A stretch of 32,991 nt of DNA from contig JALOLK010000011.1 of NCBI GenBank assembly GCA_025456015.1, forward strand, positions 1-32,991. The letters run 5' to 3'. Position 1 is the stretch's first letter; every line of letters begins with the position of its first letter. The stretch is from Candidatus Nanopelagicales bacterium. GTDB lineage: Bacteria > Actinomycetota > Actinomycetes > S36-B12 > CAIYMF01. Made by a program: the position numbers and the translations under genes. Shown here one piece after another: positions 7,818 to 16,096 of this stretch. The notes beneath the pieces were generated by a model, which did no database searches, was not told the DNA's origin, and worked only from the letters and a program-made list of their open reading frames with translations.

Positions 7818-8750
7818 ATGACGGCGACCAGCACGTCGGTGACGGTCCGCGCCCCCGGCAAGGTGAACCTGCAGCTCTCGGTCGGCCGCCTGCGCGACGA
7901 CGGGTACCACCCGCTGGCCAGCGTGTTCCACGCGGTGGCGCTGGTGGAGGAGGTGACCGTGGCCGTCGGCGAGCCGGGATCCGGCATCGTCGTGGAGTCG
8001 GTCGCAGGACTCCAGGCCGACGAGGTGCCCCGGGACGCGACGAACCTCGCGTGGCGTGCGGCCGAGCTCGTGGCGGCCTCGGTGGGCGTGGCCCCGGACG
8101 TGCGGATCTCGATCCGCAAGGGCGTCCCCGTGGCCGGGGGCATGGCCGGAGGGTCCGCGGACGGGGCCGCGGCCCTCCTCGCCTGCCACGAGCTGTGGAG
8201 TGGGGCCCTGGACCGCGCCGACCTGGCCGCCCTGGCCCTCGAGCTCGGGTCGGACGTGCCGTTCAGCCTGCTGGGCGGCACGGCGCTGGGGCTGGGCCGT
8301 GGCGAGCAGCTGAGCCCCCTGCTGGTCCGAGGCACCTTCGCGTGGGTGTTCGCCACCGCCACGGCGGGCCTGTCGACCCCCGCGGTCTACCGCACCTTCG
8401 ACCGGCTCACCGCGGAGCGGGTCGTGCCCGAGCCGGCGGCGGACGAGGCCGTCGTGGCAGCGCTGCGCGCCGGGGATGCCGCTGCCCTCGGCCGCGCGCT
8501 GCACAACGACCTGCAGGAGGCCGCCCTGGCCCTGCGCCCGACCCTGGCCGACGTGCTCGACGCGGGTCGCTCCGCGGGGGCGCTGGGCGCCATGGTCTCC
8601 GGTTCCGGCCCGACGTGCGCGTTCCTGGTCGCCGACGCCGCCGCTGGGGCGCGGGTCGCGGGCACCCTCGCGGGCCTCGAGCAGGTCCGCAGCACCCACG
8701 TCGCGACCGGGCCGGCGCCCGGCGCGCGCGTCATCGCCCGGCGGCGCTGA
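7818..8750 (+). CDS. ispE: 4-diphosphocytidyl-2-C-methyl-D-erythritol kinase
   Basis: GHMP-family kinase (310 aa) of the non-mevalonate isoprenoid pathway. It phosphorylates the 2-hydroxyl of CDP-methylerythritol, feeding IPP/DMAPP synthesis for menaquinone and polyprenyl carriers. Motifs are VRAPGKVNLQL with Lys15, DGYHPLASVF around residue 28, the glycine-rich ATP loop PVAGGMAGGSADGAAA at 104-119, GSDVPF with the catalytic Asp147, and MVSGSGPTCAFLV near the C-terminus. Length is normal. The ATG at 7818 is only 10 nt after the phosphatase stop, so the two are probably co-transcribed. In related genomes ispE is usually followed by an ABC-F gene; here about 8.4 kb of other genes lie between them. 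Confidence 0.95.
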   Translation: MTATSTSVTVRAPGKVNLQLSVGRLRDDGYHPLASVFHAVALVEEVTVAVGEPGSGIVVESVAGLQADEVPRDATNLAWRAAELVAASVGVAPDVRISIRKGVPVAGGMAGGSADGAAALLACHELWSGALDRADLAALALELGSDVPFSLLGGTALGLGRGEQLSPLLVRGTFAWVFATATAGLSTPAVYRTFDRLTAERVVPEPAADEAVVAALRAGDAAALGRALHNDLQEAALALRPTLADVLDAGRSAGALGAMVSGSGPTCAFLVADAAAGARVAGTLAGLEQVRSTHVATGPAPGARVIARRR

Positions 8751-8799
8751 GCGGCCCGTCAGCACCCCTGCGGCCCGTGCGGGTGCCAGAATCCGCCGC

Positions 8800-10911
8800 G
8801 TGCCAGGTGATGCCGACCTCTTCGAGCCCTGGCCCTTCACGGGCCGGCGGGCGGAGGTCGGCGCGGCCCTGGCCGCGTGGCAGGTGGGACGCGGGGTGGT
8901 GCTCACCGGGGCGCACGGCAGCGGACGCACCCGGCTGGCCGAGCGCGTGGTGGCCCGCGCCGGTGGGTCCCTCATCGCCGCCGACGAGTGGACCCCCAGC
9001 CGCGGCCAGGTGGCCATCGACGATGCCGAGCAGATGACGCCGGCGGCCCGGCGCGCTGCCCTGGGGCAGGGCTGCCTGGTGGTGCTGCCCGCCTGGCTCG
9101 AGCCCGATGGCGGCGACGTGGTCGCCCTGGCCCCGCTGGATGCCGCTGCCGTGTCCACGGTGCTGCACCGCGTGCTCGGGCAGCCGGTCGGGGCGGGGGC
9201 CGTCGCCCGGTTGGCACTGGCCTCGCGGGGCAACCTGCGCTCCCTCGTCGAGCTGGCCCGGGGGTCGCGGGACGCCGGGATCCTCGCCCTCGAGGGGGGC
9301 TCCTGGCAGCTGGCCGGCGAGCCCCGGCCGACCCGCCTCGTGGTGGAGCGGGTCGAGCACGTGCTGGCCTCGCTCACGCCGGCGCAGCGCGAGGGGGTCG
9401 AGCTGGTCGCGCTCGGCGAGCCCCTGCCCCGGGGCTGGCTGGCCCGGGCCAGGGGGGAGGTCCTCGACGCGGTCCTCGCGTGCCCGCTGGTCTGCGGCCA
9501 GGACAGCCTGCAGCTGCGCGACGAGGTGGCCCGGGACCTGGTGCTCGCGTCGATGCCGGGCCTGCGCGCGCGCCGCCTGGCCCGGCTCCTGCTGGATGCC
9601 CCCATCGGCGATCCGGCGGCACGTGCCCTCTGGGCCGAGACCGCCGGCGACCAGCCCGCCCCGCAGGGCGCCCTGGCGGCGGCGGCGCACCTGCTGGCCC
9701 GGGGGCGCGCGGACCGGGCCGCTGCCCTGCTGGAGCGGACGGGGCCGACTCCCGCGGTGGTGCTGGCGCGCGCTGCCCTGCTGGTCCATGCCGGGCGCCC
9801 CGACGAGGTGCCCGGGCAGGGGCCGAGCCATCGCCTGGCCGCGGCGGCGGCCCAGGTCGGTGGCCTGGGCATTCCCTCGGTCCGCACCGGCCCGATGCAG
9901 GCCTGGCCGGCCCCCGGCGCCGACTGGGACCCGTTCCCCTCGGCTGAGGTCGTGGACGCGGTGCTCGCCGCGCGCACGGGGGAGCTGGGCAGGGCCACCA
10001 CGGCGGCACGGCGCGCGCTGGCCACTGCGGGATCCGGGTGGGCGCCCGACCTCGCGTGGGCCTCGCTCGCCCTCGGGTGGGTGGCCCTGGCGGCCGGCCA
10101 GCCGTTGACGGCCCAGCGCCGTGGCCTGGACCTGGCCGCGGCCGCCGAGCAGCTGCGATGGCCGGCGATGGCGGCCGTCGGGCGCAACCTGGCAGCCGTG
10201 GCGGCGAGCTGGACGGGCACCCCGGCGGCCCCCTGGTCGGACGGGGCCGAGCCGGCGGACTCGGTGCTGGCGGACTGGAGCCGCAGCTGGCGGGCCCGTG
10301 CGCACGCGTGGAGCTCCGCGGGTTCGGGGCGGGCGGACGTCGAGGGCATGCTGGCCCTCGGGCACGCGGCCTGCGATCGCGGGGACCTCGTCACCGCGCT
10401 CGAGCTGGGCTCCGACGTCCGGCGCCTGGGCGCACCCGGACCCGCCCGGGAGCTGCTGGCGCGCTGCCGCAGCGGGCCTGCCCCGGTCCGGGCCGAGCTG
10501 GACGCCGCCGAGGCCGCACTGGCCGACGACGCGGGGCTCTGGCTGCGGGCTGCGGAGGCCTTCCGCGCATCCGGTGCCAGGGCGCACGCCGCCGAGTGCC
10601 TCGTCCAGGGGGCGACCGCGATGGGCAGTGCTCGCGGCGCCACGGTGCGGGTGCGTGCCGACGAGCTGCTGGCCGAGTGCGAGGGCCTTCGCACCCCCCT
10701 GGCCTCGGCGACCCACGCGGCCCTGACCAGCCGGGAGCGTGAGGTGGCGGTGATGGCGGCCGACGGGGAGGCCAGCCGCCACATCGCCGAGCGGCTGGGC
10801 ATCTCCGTGCGGACCGTCGACAACCTGCTGGCGCGCTGCTACGTGAAGCTGGGCGTCTCGGGGCGACGGGACCTGGCCGCGGCCCTGGGACTGGTGGGAG
10901 GCGTGCGATGA
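8800..10911 (+). CDS. Large LuxR-type (LAL/STAND-like) transcriptional regulator coupled to a globin gene
   Basis: Protein of 703 aa with an N-terminal ATP-binding module and a C-terminal LuxR DNA-binding domain. Near the N-terminus, FTGRRAEVGAAL leads to a Walker A loop GAHGSGRT (about residues 33-40) and a Walker B-like VAIDDAEQM. The middle is Ala/Leu-rich and probably a helical repeat sensor region. The last 62 residues (from about 642) form the HTH: LTSREREVAVMAADGEASRH through RTVDNLLARCYVKLGV. The GTG at 8800 was chosen because the GRRAEV motif follows closely and no better start is seen. Its TGA overlaps the globin ATG, so regulator and globin are translated together. The inducing signal and target genes are unknown; a link to oxygen, NO or redox through the globin is inferred from position only. 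Confidence 0.85.
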   Translation: MPGDADLFEPWPFTGRRAEVGAALAAWQVGRGVVLTGAHGSGRTRLAERVVARAGGSLIAADEWTPSRGQVAIDDAEQMTPAARRAALGQGCLVVLPAWLEPDGGDVVALAPLDAAAVSTVLHRVLGQPVGAGAVARLALASRGNLRSLVELARGSRDAGILALEGGSWQLAGEPRPTRLVVERVEHVLASLTPAQREGVELVALGEPLPRGWLARARGEVLDAVLACPLVCGQDSLQLRDEVARDLVLASMPGLRARRLARLLLDAPIGDPAARALWAETAGDQPAPQGALAAAAHLLARGRADRAAALLERTGPTPAVVLARAALLVHAGRPDEVPGQGPSHRLAAAAAQVGGLGIPSVRTGPMQAWPAPGADWDPFPSAEVVDAVLAARTGELGRATTAARRALATAGSGWAPDLAWASLALGWVALAAGQPLTAQRRGLDLAAAAEQLRWPAMAAVGRNLAAVAASWTGTPAAPWSDGAEPADSVLADWSRSWRARAHAWSSAGSGRADVEGMLALGHAACDRGDLVTALELGSDVRRLGAPGPARELLARCRSGPAPVRAELDAAEAALADDAGLWLRAAEAFRASGARAHAAECLVQGATAMGSARGATVRVRADELLAECEGLRTPLASATHAALTSREREVAVMAADGEASRHIAERLGISVRTVDNLLARCYVKLGVSGRRDLAAALGLVGGVR

Positions 10912-11306
10912 CCCCCGAGGAGGTGGCGCTGGTCCGCGAGCAGGGCCGGCGCTTCGGCCGTTCGCCCGAGCTGGCCGACCGCTTCTACGTCCACCTGTTC
11001 GGCGCGCACCCGGAGGTGCGCCCGATGTTCCCCGAGGACATGGCGGGGCAGCGCCGGCGCTTCGCCGCCGAGCTGGACGCCCTGGTGCGTGCCGTCGGCT
11101 CGCCGGCGTCGATGGGGGCGCGGGCGGCCACGCTGGGTCGGATCCACCAGGCCCACGGGGTCAGCGAGCCGCACTACGAGGCGGCGGCGGCTGCGCTGAC
11201 GGCGGCCCTGGCCGAGGTCGTGCCGGCGTGGGACGGGGCGGCCGCGCAGGCCTGGTCCCGGGCGTTCGACCTGATGGCCGAGGCGATGCTCGACGGGTAC
11301 CGCTGA
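10908..11306 (+). CDS. Single-domain globin of the flavohaemoglobin/Vitreoscilla type
   Basis: Haem protein of 132 aa. The globin fold is recognisable from FYVHLFGAHPEVRPMF (residues 26-41), with Tyr27 at B10 and Phe41 at CD1, and LGRIHQAHGVSEPHYEAAAA, with His80 as the proximal F8 ligand; AWSRAFDLMAEAML ends the H helix. There is no FAD/NAD reductase domain, so it is not a full flavohaemoglobin and would need a separate reductase to act as an NO dioxygenase. At 132 aa it is slightly shorter than Vitreoscilla haemoglobin. The start overlaps the upstream LuxR-type regulator as ATGA. Likely roles are O2 or NO binding, detoxification or sensing; the coupling suggests a partnership with the regulator (inference). 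Confidence 0.85.
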   Translation: MTPEEVALVREQGRRFGRSPELADRFYVHLFGAHPEVRPMFPEDMAGQRRRFAAELDALVRAVGSPASMGARAATLGRIHQAHGVSEPHYEAAAAALTAALAEVVPAWDGAAAQAWSRAFDLMAEAMLDGYR

Positions 11307-11311
11307 GGGAC

Positions 11312-11349
11312 ACGTGTGGGGGGCCGGTCGGCACCGGCCCCCCACACGT
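11312..11349. terminator. Strong 17-bp hairpin between the convergent globin and fibronectin-III genes
   Basis: ACGTGTGGGGGGCCGGT (11312-11328) is perfectly complementary to ACCGGCCCCCCACACGT (11333-11349) around a CGGC loop. The arms can extend by GGG/CCC with a small bulge. It lies between two converging stop codons and so can end transcription from both sides; no U-tract is present. Confidence 0.85.
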
Positions 11350-11364
11350 CCCGCCCACCGGGTT

Positions 11365-13365
11365 CTAGAGGCGCACCACCTGCACGGGGCTCGCCTGGGT
11401 CTGGCCGTCGGCGAACGTCGTGGTCACGATCACGCGGATCCGGTCGGCCTTGCGGGCCTTGATGCCCCCGAAGCTGGCCGCGGTCGCCGTGCCGTTGAAC
11501 AGGCTGGTCCGCTTCGTGGTGAGCTTGACCACGAGGGTGCCGTCGCCGGCCAGCGGGCCGCTGGCGCCGCGCTTGCGGGCGGTCAGCGGGTTGCACGCCT
11601 TGCCCGAGACCCGGGTGTCGCACCACGCGACGCTGACCGAGGCGACGCTGGGGTTGGAACCGGTGACCGTGGCGGCGGCGCGGCCGTCGCGGCGCTTGGC
11701 GCCGGTGCTGACCACGACGGCGGGGGCGACGTTGGGCACGGGGGTGCTCGCCCCGGGCTGCGGGGCCGGGGCCGGCGGCTGCTCGGCCGGCGGCTCGACG
11801 ACGGGCGGCTCGACGACGGGCGGCTCGGGCGCCGGCGGGACGACGGGGGCGACCGGCGTGGCCTTCACGGTGGCGTCGGCGCCGAAGGTCCCGATGCCGT
11901 TGCGGGCGCGGACCCAGAAGGTGTACTCGGCACCGTTGACCAGGCCCGTGATGGTGCGTGAGGTCCCCGGGGCCCAGTCCGCCACGCTGTTCTGCGCGTC
12001 CCCGCCCTTGCGGTAGAGCACCTGGTAGTCGGTGATGGGAGCGCCGTTGTTCGCGCCGGGCTGCCAGGCCAGGGCGACCTGCCCGTCACCGGGGGTGGCG
12101 GTGAGGTTCACCGGAGCGGCCGGGGGCCCCTGGACGAAGACGCTCGTCGTGGTCCGGGCGTAGGCGAGCGTCCCAGCGGCGTTGATCCCCACGACGGAGA
12201 CGTCGTAGGTCTTCCCACCCGGCACCGAGAACTGGTGCGAGCCCGACGACCCGGACTTGTAGACCGAGGCGACGGCGCTGATGCTCCCCTGCTCGCGGAC
12301 GATGACGCCCACCTCGGCGATCTCGGGGATGGTGACGGCGGGCGCGCTCCAGTTGACCATCAGGCGCGGCTGCTTGGTGGTCGAGTCCGGGGTGCCCAGG
12401 GTGAGCAGCTCGAAGTCGGCCGGGCCGGTCGTCGTCGTGGGCAGGATCACGGTGGGGAAGGCGACGGTGAACGTCGCGGTCCCGGTGGCCGAGAACGCGG
12501 GCAGGTGGCCGGGCTGGGAGGCGATGCTGAAGGCCTTGCTCTGCGTCCCGGTCTGCGCCCCGGTCTGGGGGAACGGGAGTGCGGTGATGCCGTTGTTCCA
12601 GTCCCAGCAGTTGGTGGTGCCCACCTCCCCGCCGCTGAGGGCGTCACCGAACCAGCCCCACGGATACGCGGGGCCGACGTCGCAGGTGTCCCAGGCGTCG
12701 ACGTCGTTGTCGATCATCGAGATCCCGACCTCCACGCCGGTCGCGGGGGTCTTCTCGCACACGAGGTTGGCACTGTCGCTGATCAGCACCTGGGTGCCGC
12801 TGGAGTCGGTGGACCGGAACGTGTTGCCGGTGGCCGGGAACGGGGCGAGGCCCTTCCACTGGCAGACGGTGGGCACGCCCCCGCTGCCGATGACCTGCAG
12901 CCGGCCGTCGGCCCCGATCTCCCCGGGCCCGCCGCTGTCGGAGTCGTCCGTCACGGCCACACCGGCCCAGTTCACCGAGACCGTCCGGACCGAGGTGGTG
13001 AAGTAGCCGGTCTCCTGCCAGGAGGCGCCGTTGGCATCGGTGGCGACGACCTCGTAGCGCACCGTCTGCCCCTGGGGCAGTGCCGCCGTGGTCGCGGCGA
13101 CGTGCGCGGTCCCCGTCGAGGTCGAGGTCTGCTGGGGGCCGGACGGTGAGAAGGGGATGAAGGTCACCCGGACGCGGGCATCGACCGTCGTCGCGAGGGC
13201 CAGCGTCGCCTTCTCGGGGGTGATGGTCCGGTTGACGGGTCCGATGCAGTCGAGCTGGCAGCCGGTGGCGGCCTGGGCCGGCGCCGCGACGAGCGGGAGC
13301 AGGCCGAGGCCGAGGGCCGTGGCGCCGATGGCGGCCGCGGACCGGTGGGCGGTCGTGCGGAACAT
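11365..13365 (-). CDS. Secreted fibronectin type III domain protein with Pro-rich linker
   Basis: Exported protein of 666 aa. A classical signal peptide (MFRTTAHRSAAAIGATALGL...) is probably cleaved after APAQA at residue 32. The N-terminal half (about 33-300) contains several Cys residues in pairs (CQLDC, VCQWKG, LVCEKTP, TCDVGP, TNCWDW), suggesting a disulfide-bonded beta domain that I cannot assign. One fibronectin III domain spans about 411-507 (PAAPVNLTATPGDGQVALAW through YTFWVRARNGIG). A Pro/Glu/Val linker with EPPVVEPPVVEPP follows, then a C-terminal domain of about 110 residues with WCDTRVSGKAC. No sortase LPxTG motif or membrane anchor is visible, so it is likely released or wall-associated. 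AGGAGG lies 4 nt before the ATG. An unusual palindrome lies 65-95 nt upstream. Adhesive or wall-binding role inferred. Confidence 0.85.
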   Translation of the reverse strand: MFRTTAHRSAAAIGATALGLGLLPLVAAPAQAATGCQLDCIGPVNRTITPEKATLALATTVDARVRVTFIPFSPSGPQQTSTSTGTAHVAATTAALPQGQTVRYEVVATDANGASWQETGYFTTSVRTVSVNWAGVAVTDDSDSGGPGEIGADGRLQVIGSGGVPTVCQWKGLAPFPATGNTFRSTDSSGTQVLISDSANLVCEKTPATGVEVGISMIDNDVDAWDTCDVGPAYPWGWFGDALSGGEVGTTNCWDWNNGITALPFPQTGAQTGTQSKAFSIASQPGHLPAFSATGTATFTVAFPTVILPTTTTGPADFELLTLGTPDSTTKQPRLMVNWSAPAVTIPEIAEVGVIVREQGSISAVASVYKSGSSGSHQFSVPGGKTYDVSVVGINAAGTLAYARTTTSVFVQGPPAAPVNLTATPGDGQVALAWQPGANNGAPITDYQVLYRKGGDAQNSVADWAPGTSRTITGLVNGAEYTFWVRARNGIGTFGADATVKATPVAPVVPPAPEPPVVEPPVVEPPAEQPPAPAPQPGASTPVPNVAPAVVVSTGAKRRDGRAAATVTGSNPSVASVSVAWCDTRVSGKACNPLTARKRGASGPLAGDGTLVVKLTTKRTSLFNGTATAASFGGIKARKADRIRVIVTTTFADGQTQASPVQVVRL

Positions 13366-13429
13366 GGATCCTCCTGGTGAGCCGTGGTTGGCGTACCGGG
13401 AGGGTGCTGCAGCGGGTCGCCCCTCGTCG

Positions 13430-13459
13430 TGAGTAGTGACTACTCAGCCGGGTACTCAG
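13430..13459 (-). promoter_or_regulatory. Candidate operator: TGAGTAGT palindrome plus an extra TGAGTAC half-site
   Basis: TGAGTAGTGACTACTCA (13430-13446) is a perfect palindrome with 8-bp arms. On the minus strand a further TGAGTAC (complement of TACTCAG at 13453-13459) lies 12 bp away in direct repeat with one palindrome arm, close to one helical turn. The array is upstream of the fibronectin-III gene and just downstream of the LAL regulator gene. It looks like a binding site for a dimeric HTH activator, plausibly that regulator (inference). Confidence 0.55.
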
Positions 13460-13468
13460 GTCCCCCGG

Positions 13469-13490
13469 CCGCCGGCAGGACGCCCGGCGG
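13469..13490 (-). terminator. Hairpin directly after the LAL regulator stop
   Basis: CCGCCGG (13469-13475) pairs with CCGGCGG (13484-13490) around an 8-nt loop. It begins one base beyond the stop codon of the minus-strand LAL regulator and would separate its transcript from the fibronectin-III gene. No U-tract. Confidence 0.45.
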
Positions 13491-13491
13491 G

Positions 13492-16083
13492 TCAGGCGCC
13501 GAGGGTGCTGCGCAGCTCGCTGCGGCTGCGGACCCCGAGCGTCCGATAGGCGACCTGCAGGTGGTTCTCGACCGTCCGGGTCGACAGGCCGAGCGCGGCG
13601 GCGATCTGCGCGGAGGACTCGCCACGGGCGGCCCGCTCGGCCACCTCCCGCTGGCGGGGGCTCAGGCTGGCAGCGGCGGCGCTGCCGTGACGGGGGCCGA
13701 GCCCGCCGAGGACGCCGGCGCGGGCCCGCCACAGGGCTGCCTCGCGTGCGGCGGGCGGCACGGCATCGGCGACCCGGGCTGCGAGGGTCGCGGCGCTCAG
13801 GGCGGCACCGGCGCGCTCGGTCGTGGCCCACTGCGCCTCGAGGGCGGGCAGGTCCGGCCCGGCCGGGTCGACCAGCGCGGCAGCCATCGCGGCCGGGCAG
13901 GGCCGGGCCGAGCCGCAGGAGTCGTCGTGCTGGTGGCCCTCGACCGACCGCACCGGTGAGCCCGGGAGCAGCGCGACGTCGCGCAGCAGCAGCGCGTGGA
14001 CAGCGCGTCGGCGCCCGGTCGCGCGGGCCGCGGCCGTGGTGAGGATGGCCGCGGCCGCCGCCACGTCGCCACGGGCGGCCGCATGGTGGGCCAGGGCCCG
14101 CAGCACGACGTCGTCCTCGAACAGTTGCACGGCCGGGGCCTCGGCCTGCAGGGCGTCGGCCAGGGCGTCCGCCCGCGTGGCGGGGTCGGCATCGTCCTCA
14201 CCTGCCCGGTCATCGCCTCCGTTCGGGTGGGCCGCCGCCTGGAGCAGCAGGGCGTGCAGCAGCCCGCCGGCGGCCCAGCGTGCGGCCACCGGGTCCCCGA
14301 TCGCCTCCGCGGCGGCGCGGCTGGCGGTGAACTGCCGCACCGCCTGGTCCACCTGGGCCCGTTCGAGGGCGATGCGGCCCAGCAGGAAGGTGCCGGTCGC
14401 CTCGCCCTCGCGGTCGCCCACCGCCAGCATCCCGTCGAGCAGCCGGGTGGCCCGGTGGTGCGCCTCGGTGAGGTCGCCGGCGAGGATCCCCGCGACCGCG
14501 GGCCCGATCTGGGTCACGGCAGGGGTCGGGGCCAGCCCCGTGAAGGCGTCCTCGCCGATGTCGGCCGCATGGGCGGCCGCGATCGCGTCGCCCTCCAGCC
14601 CGTGGGCGATCGCCACGGCGTAGCAGGCACGGGCCCGCGTGGGCGCGTCGGCGGCATCGACGAGCGCGGCGGCGGCCTCGAGCGCGCCAGGGGCGTCGGC
14701 CTCGAAGAGCCGGTTGATGGCGGCCCGCACCTGCAGTGGGGGCCGGTGCTGCGCGTCGACGCTGGCGGTCGCAGCTCGCAGCACCGCCCACGCCTCGTCC
14801 GCGCGGCCGAGCTGGCCGAGCACGTAGACGTGGGCGTTGGCGACCAGCACCCGCTCGTGGTCGTCGCCGGCCAGCGGCGGCATGGCGGCCAGCGCGGCCT
14901 CCGCGTCGTCCCACCGGCCCTGCCCCATGGCGATCTCGGCGTGCACGAGCCGCGCGCGCACGCCAGCGCCCGCGGCGAGGGCGGCGTCGGCCAGCCGTGC
15001 CGCCAGTGCTGGGTCGTGGAAGCGGCGGGCCTCCTCGGCGGCCGCCGTCAGGACGGCCGCCGGGGTGTCGACGCCCGCGGTGACCGCGTCCGGGGCGAGC
15101 AGCAGCCACTGGCCACGCTGCACGACCGGGATGCTGGGGTCGTCCACGGCGAGCAGGGCCGCGGCGATGCGGCCGGTCGGCTCCGGGTCGGGCAGCTCCC
15201 GGGCGGCCCGGGCCAGCGTCGGGTGCCCGGCGAGCACCAGGTCCTCGCCCTGCCGCCGGTCGAGCAGGAGCAGGCCCTGCGCCTCACAGGCCTCCAGGGC
15301 CGGCTCGCCGACCAGGCCGACGATGACGGCCAGCCGTACCGGCTCGGCCAGGGCCACGGCGAGCATCGCGTCGCGCTGGTCGTCGGGCAGCTGCGCCAGC
15401 CTGGCGGCGGCCGCCGCGGCGAGGGACTGCGGCGGGCTCGCGGGGCCGACCAGGCGGGCGATCCCGGCCACGTCCAGCACGCCCTCCCGCTGCCACTGGG
15501 CCAGCAGCGAGGTGACCAGCAGGGGGTTGCCCGCGGAGTGGTCGACCAGCGCATGGAGCAGGGAGTCGGCCACCGGCCCGACCTGCCCCTCCGCGATGGC
15601 ACGCACGTGCTGGGGGGCCAGGCCCTCGAGCACGACGGTCCTGGCCCCGACCTCGGTGAGGTCGCCCAGCAGCCCGGTGTCGGTGCGGCTGCCCGTCCGC
15701 CAGGCGAGCAGCACCGGCAGGTCCGAGTGCCGCAGCACGTGGCGCAGCCACCCGATCGTCGCGGAGTCCAGGGACTGCACCTCGTCGACCACGATGGTGT
15801 CCGGTGCCAGCCGCTCCTCGATGCTCGCCGTGAGGGCCGCCACCGCCTCGGCCTCCTCGGGCAGGGCATCGGCGACCGGGGAGTGGCGCAGCGCCCCCCA
15901 CGGGACCTCCCGCATGGACTCGGTGCCGCGCAGGTGCAGCACCACGTCGCCGGCGGCCTGCAGGGCGTCGGCGACGCTGGCCAGCAGCAGGCTCTTGCCC
16001 ATGCCGGCATCGCCCACGACGCAGGCCCGCCCGTCAGCCAGGATCGCCAGGAGGGCGTCGCGCGCCGCGTCGCGGCCGATCAT
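13492..16083 (-). CDS. Large LuxR-type (LAL, MalT-like) ATP-binding transcriptional regulator
   Basis: Protein of 863 aa with the LAL architecture. MIGRDAARDALLAIL leads to a Walker A loop GDAGMGKS at residues 24-31 and Walker B TIVVDEVQ at about 97-103, that is, an AAA/STAND ATPase module. A long Ala/Leu-rich helical (TPR-like) middle follows. The final 57 residues are a LuxR HTH (LSPRQREVAERAARGESSAQ through STRTVENHLQVAYRTLGV). A His/Cys-rich patch, GHQHDDSCGSARPCP, at about residues 713-729 is unusual and could bind a metal. The ATG at 16083 is 13 nt after the manA stop, so it is probably co-transcribed with manA. Targets are unknown; the downstream fibronectin-III gene, with a palindrome in its upstream region, is the nearest candidate. 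Confidence 0.88.
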   Translation of the reverse strand: MIGRDAARDALLAILADGRACVVGDAGMGKSLLLASVADALQAAGDVVLHLRGTESMREVPWGALRHSPVADALPEEAEAVAALTASIEERLAPDTIVVDEVQSLDSATIGWLRHVLRHSDLPVLLAWRTGSRTDTGLLGDLTEVGARTVVLEGLAPQHVRAIAEGQVGPVADSLLHALVDHSAGNPLLVTSLLAQWQREGVLDVAGIARLVGPASPPQSLAAAAAARLAQLPDDQRDAMLAVALAEPVRLAVIVGLVGEPALEACEAQGLLLLDRRQGEDLVLAGHPTLARAARELPDPEPTGRIAAALLAVDDPSIPVVQRGQWLLLAPDAVTAGVDTPAAVLTAAAEEARRFHDPALAARLADAALAAGAGVRARLVHAEIAMGQGRWDDAEAALAAMPPLAGDDHERVLVANAHVYVLGQLGRADEAWAVLRAATASVDAQHRPPLQVRAAINRLFEADAPGALEAAAALVDAADAPTRARACYAVAIAHGLEGDAIAAAHAADIGEDAFTGLAPTPAVTQIGPAVAGILAGDLTEAHHRATRLLDGMLAVGDREGEATGTFLLGRIALERAQVDQAVRQFTASRAAAEAIGDPVAARWAAGGLLHALLLQAAAHPNGGDDRAGEDDADPATRADALADALQAEAPAVQLFEDDVVLRALAHHAAARGDVAAAAAILTTAAARATGRRRAVHALLLRDVALLPGSPVRSVEGHQHDDSCGSARPCPAAMAAALVDPAGPDLPALEAQWATTERAGAALSAATLAARVADAVPPAAREAALWRARAGVLGGLGPRHGSAAAASLSPRQREVAERAARGESSAQIAAALGLSTRTVENHLQVAYRTLGVRSRSELRSTLGA

Positions 16084-16096
16084 CCGGTGGCGCCGC

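Noticed and set aside
8751-8778. Direct repeat GCGGCCCGT (8751-8759 and 8770-8778) upstream of the LAL-globin operon as an operator
   Set aside because: Short, GC-only and easily expected by chance in this composition.
7770-10823. A 1017-codon open frame on the minus strand opposite ispE and the LAL gene
   Set aside because: Low-complexity Ser/Ala/Arg sequence without motifs; plus-strand frames encode complete IspE and a LuxR-type regulator.
10908-11306. Full flavohaemoglobin (Hmp)
   Set aside because: The protein ends after the globin domain and no FAD/NAD-binding domain follows in any frame.
11785-11825. 15-bp direct repeat (CGGCTCGACGACGGG twice) as a possible mobile or CRISPR-like repeat
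   Set aside because: It simply encodes the EPPVV repeats of the Pro-rich linker in the fibronectin-III protein.
8800-16083. LuxR/LuxI quorum-sensing system
   Set aside because: Both LuxR-type proteins carry ATP-binding LAL modules, not autoinducer-binding domains, and no LuxI-type synthase is present.
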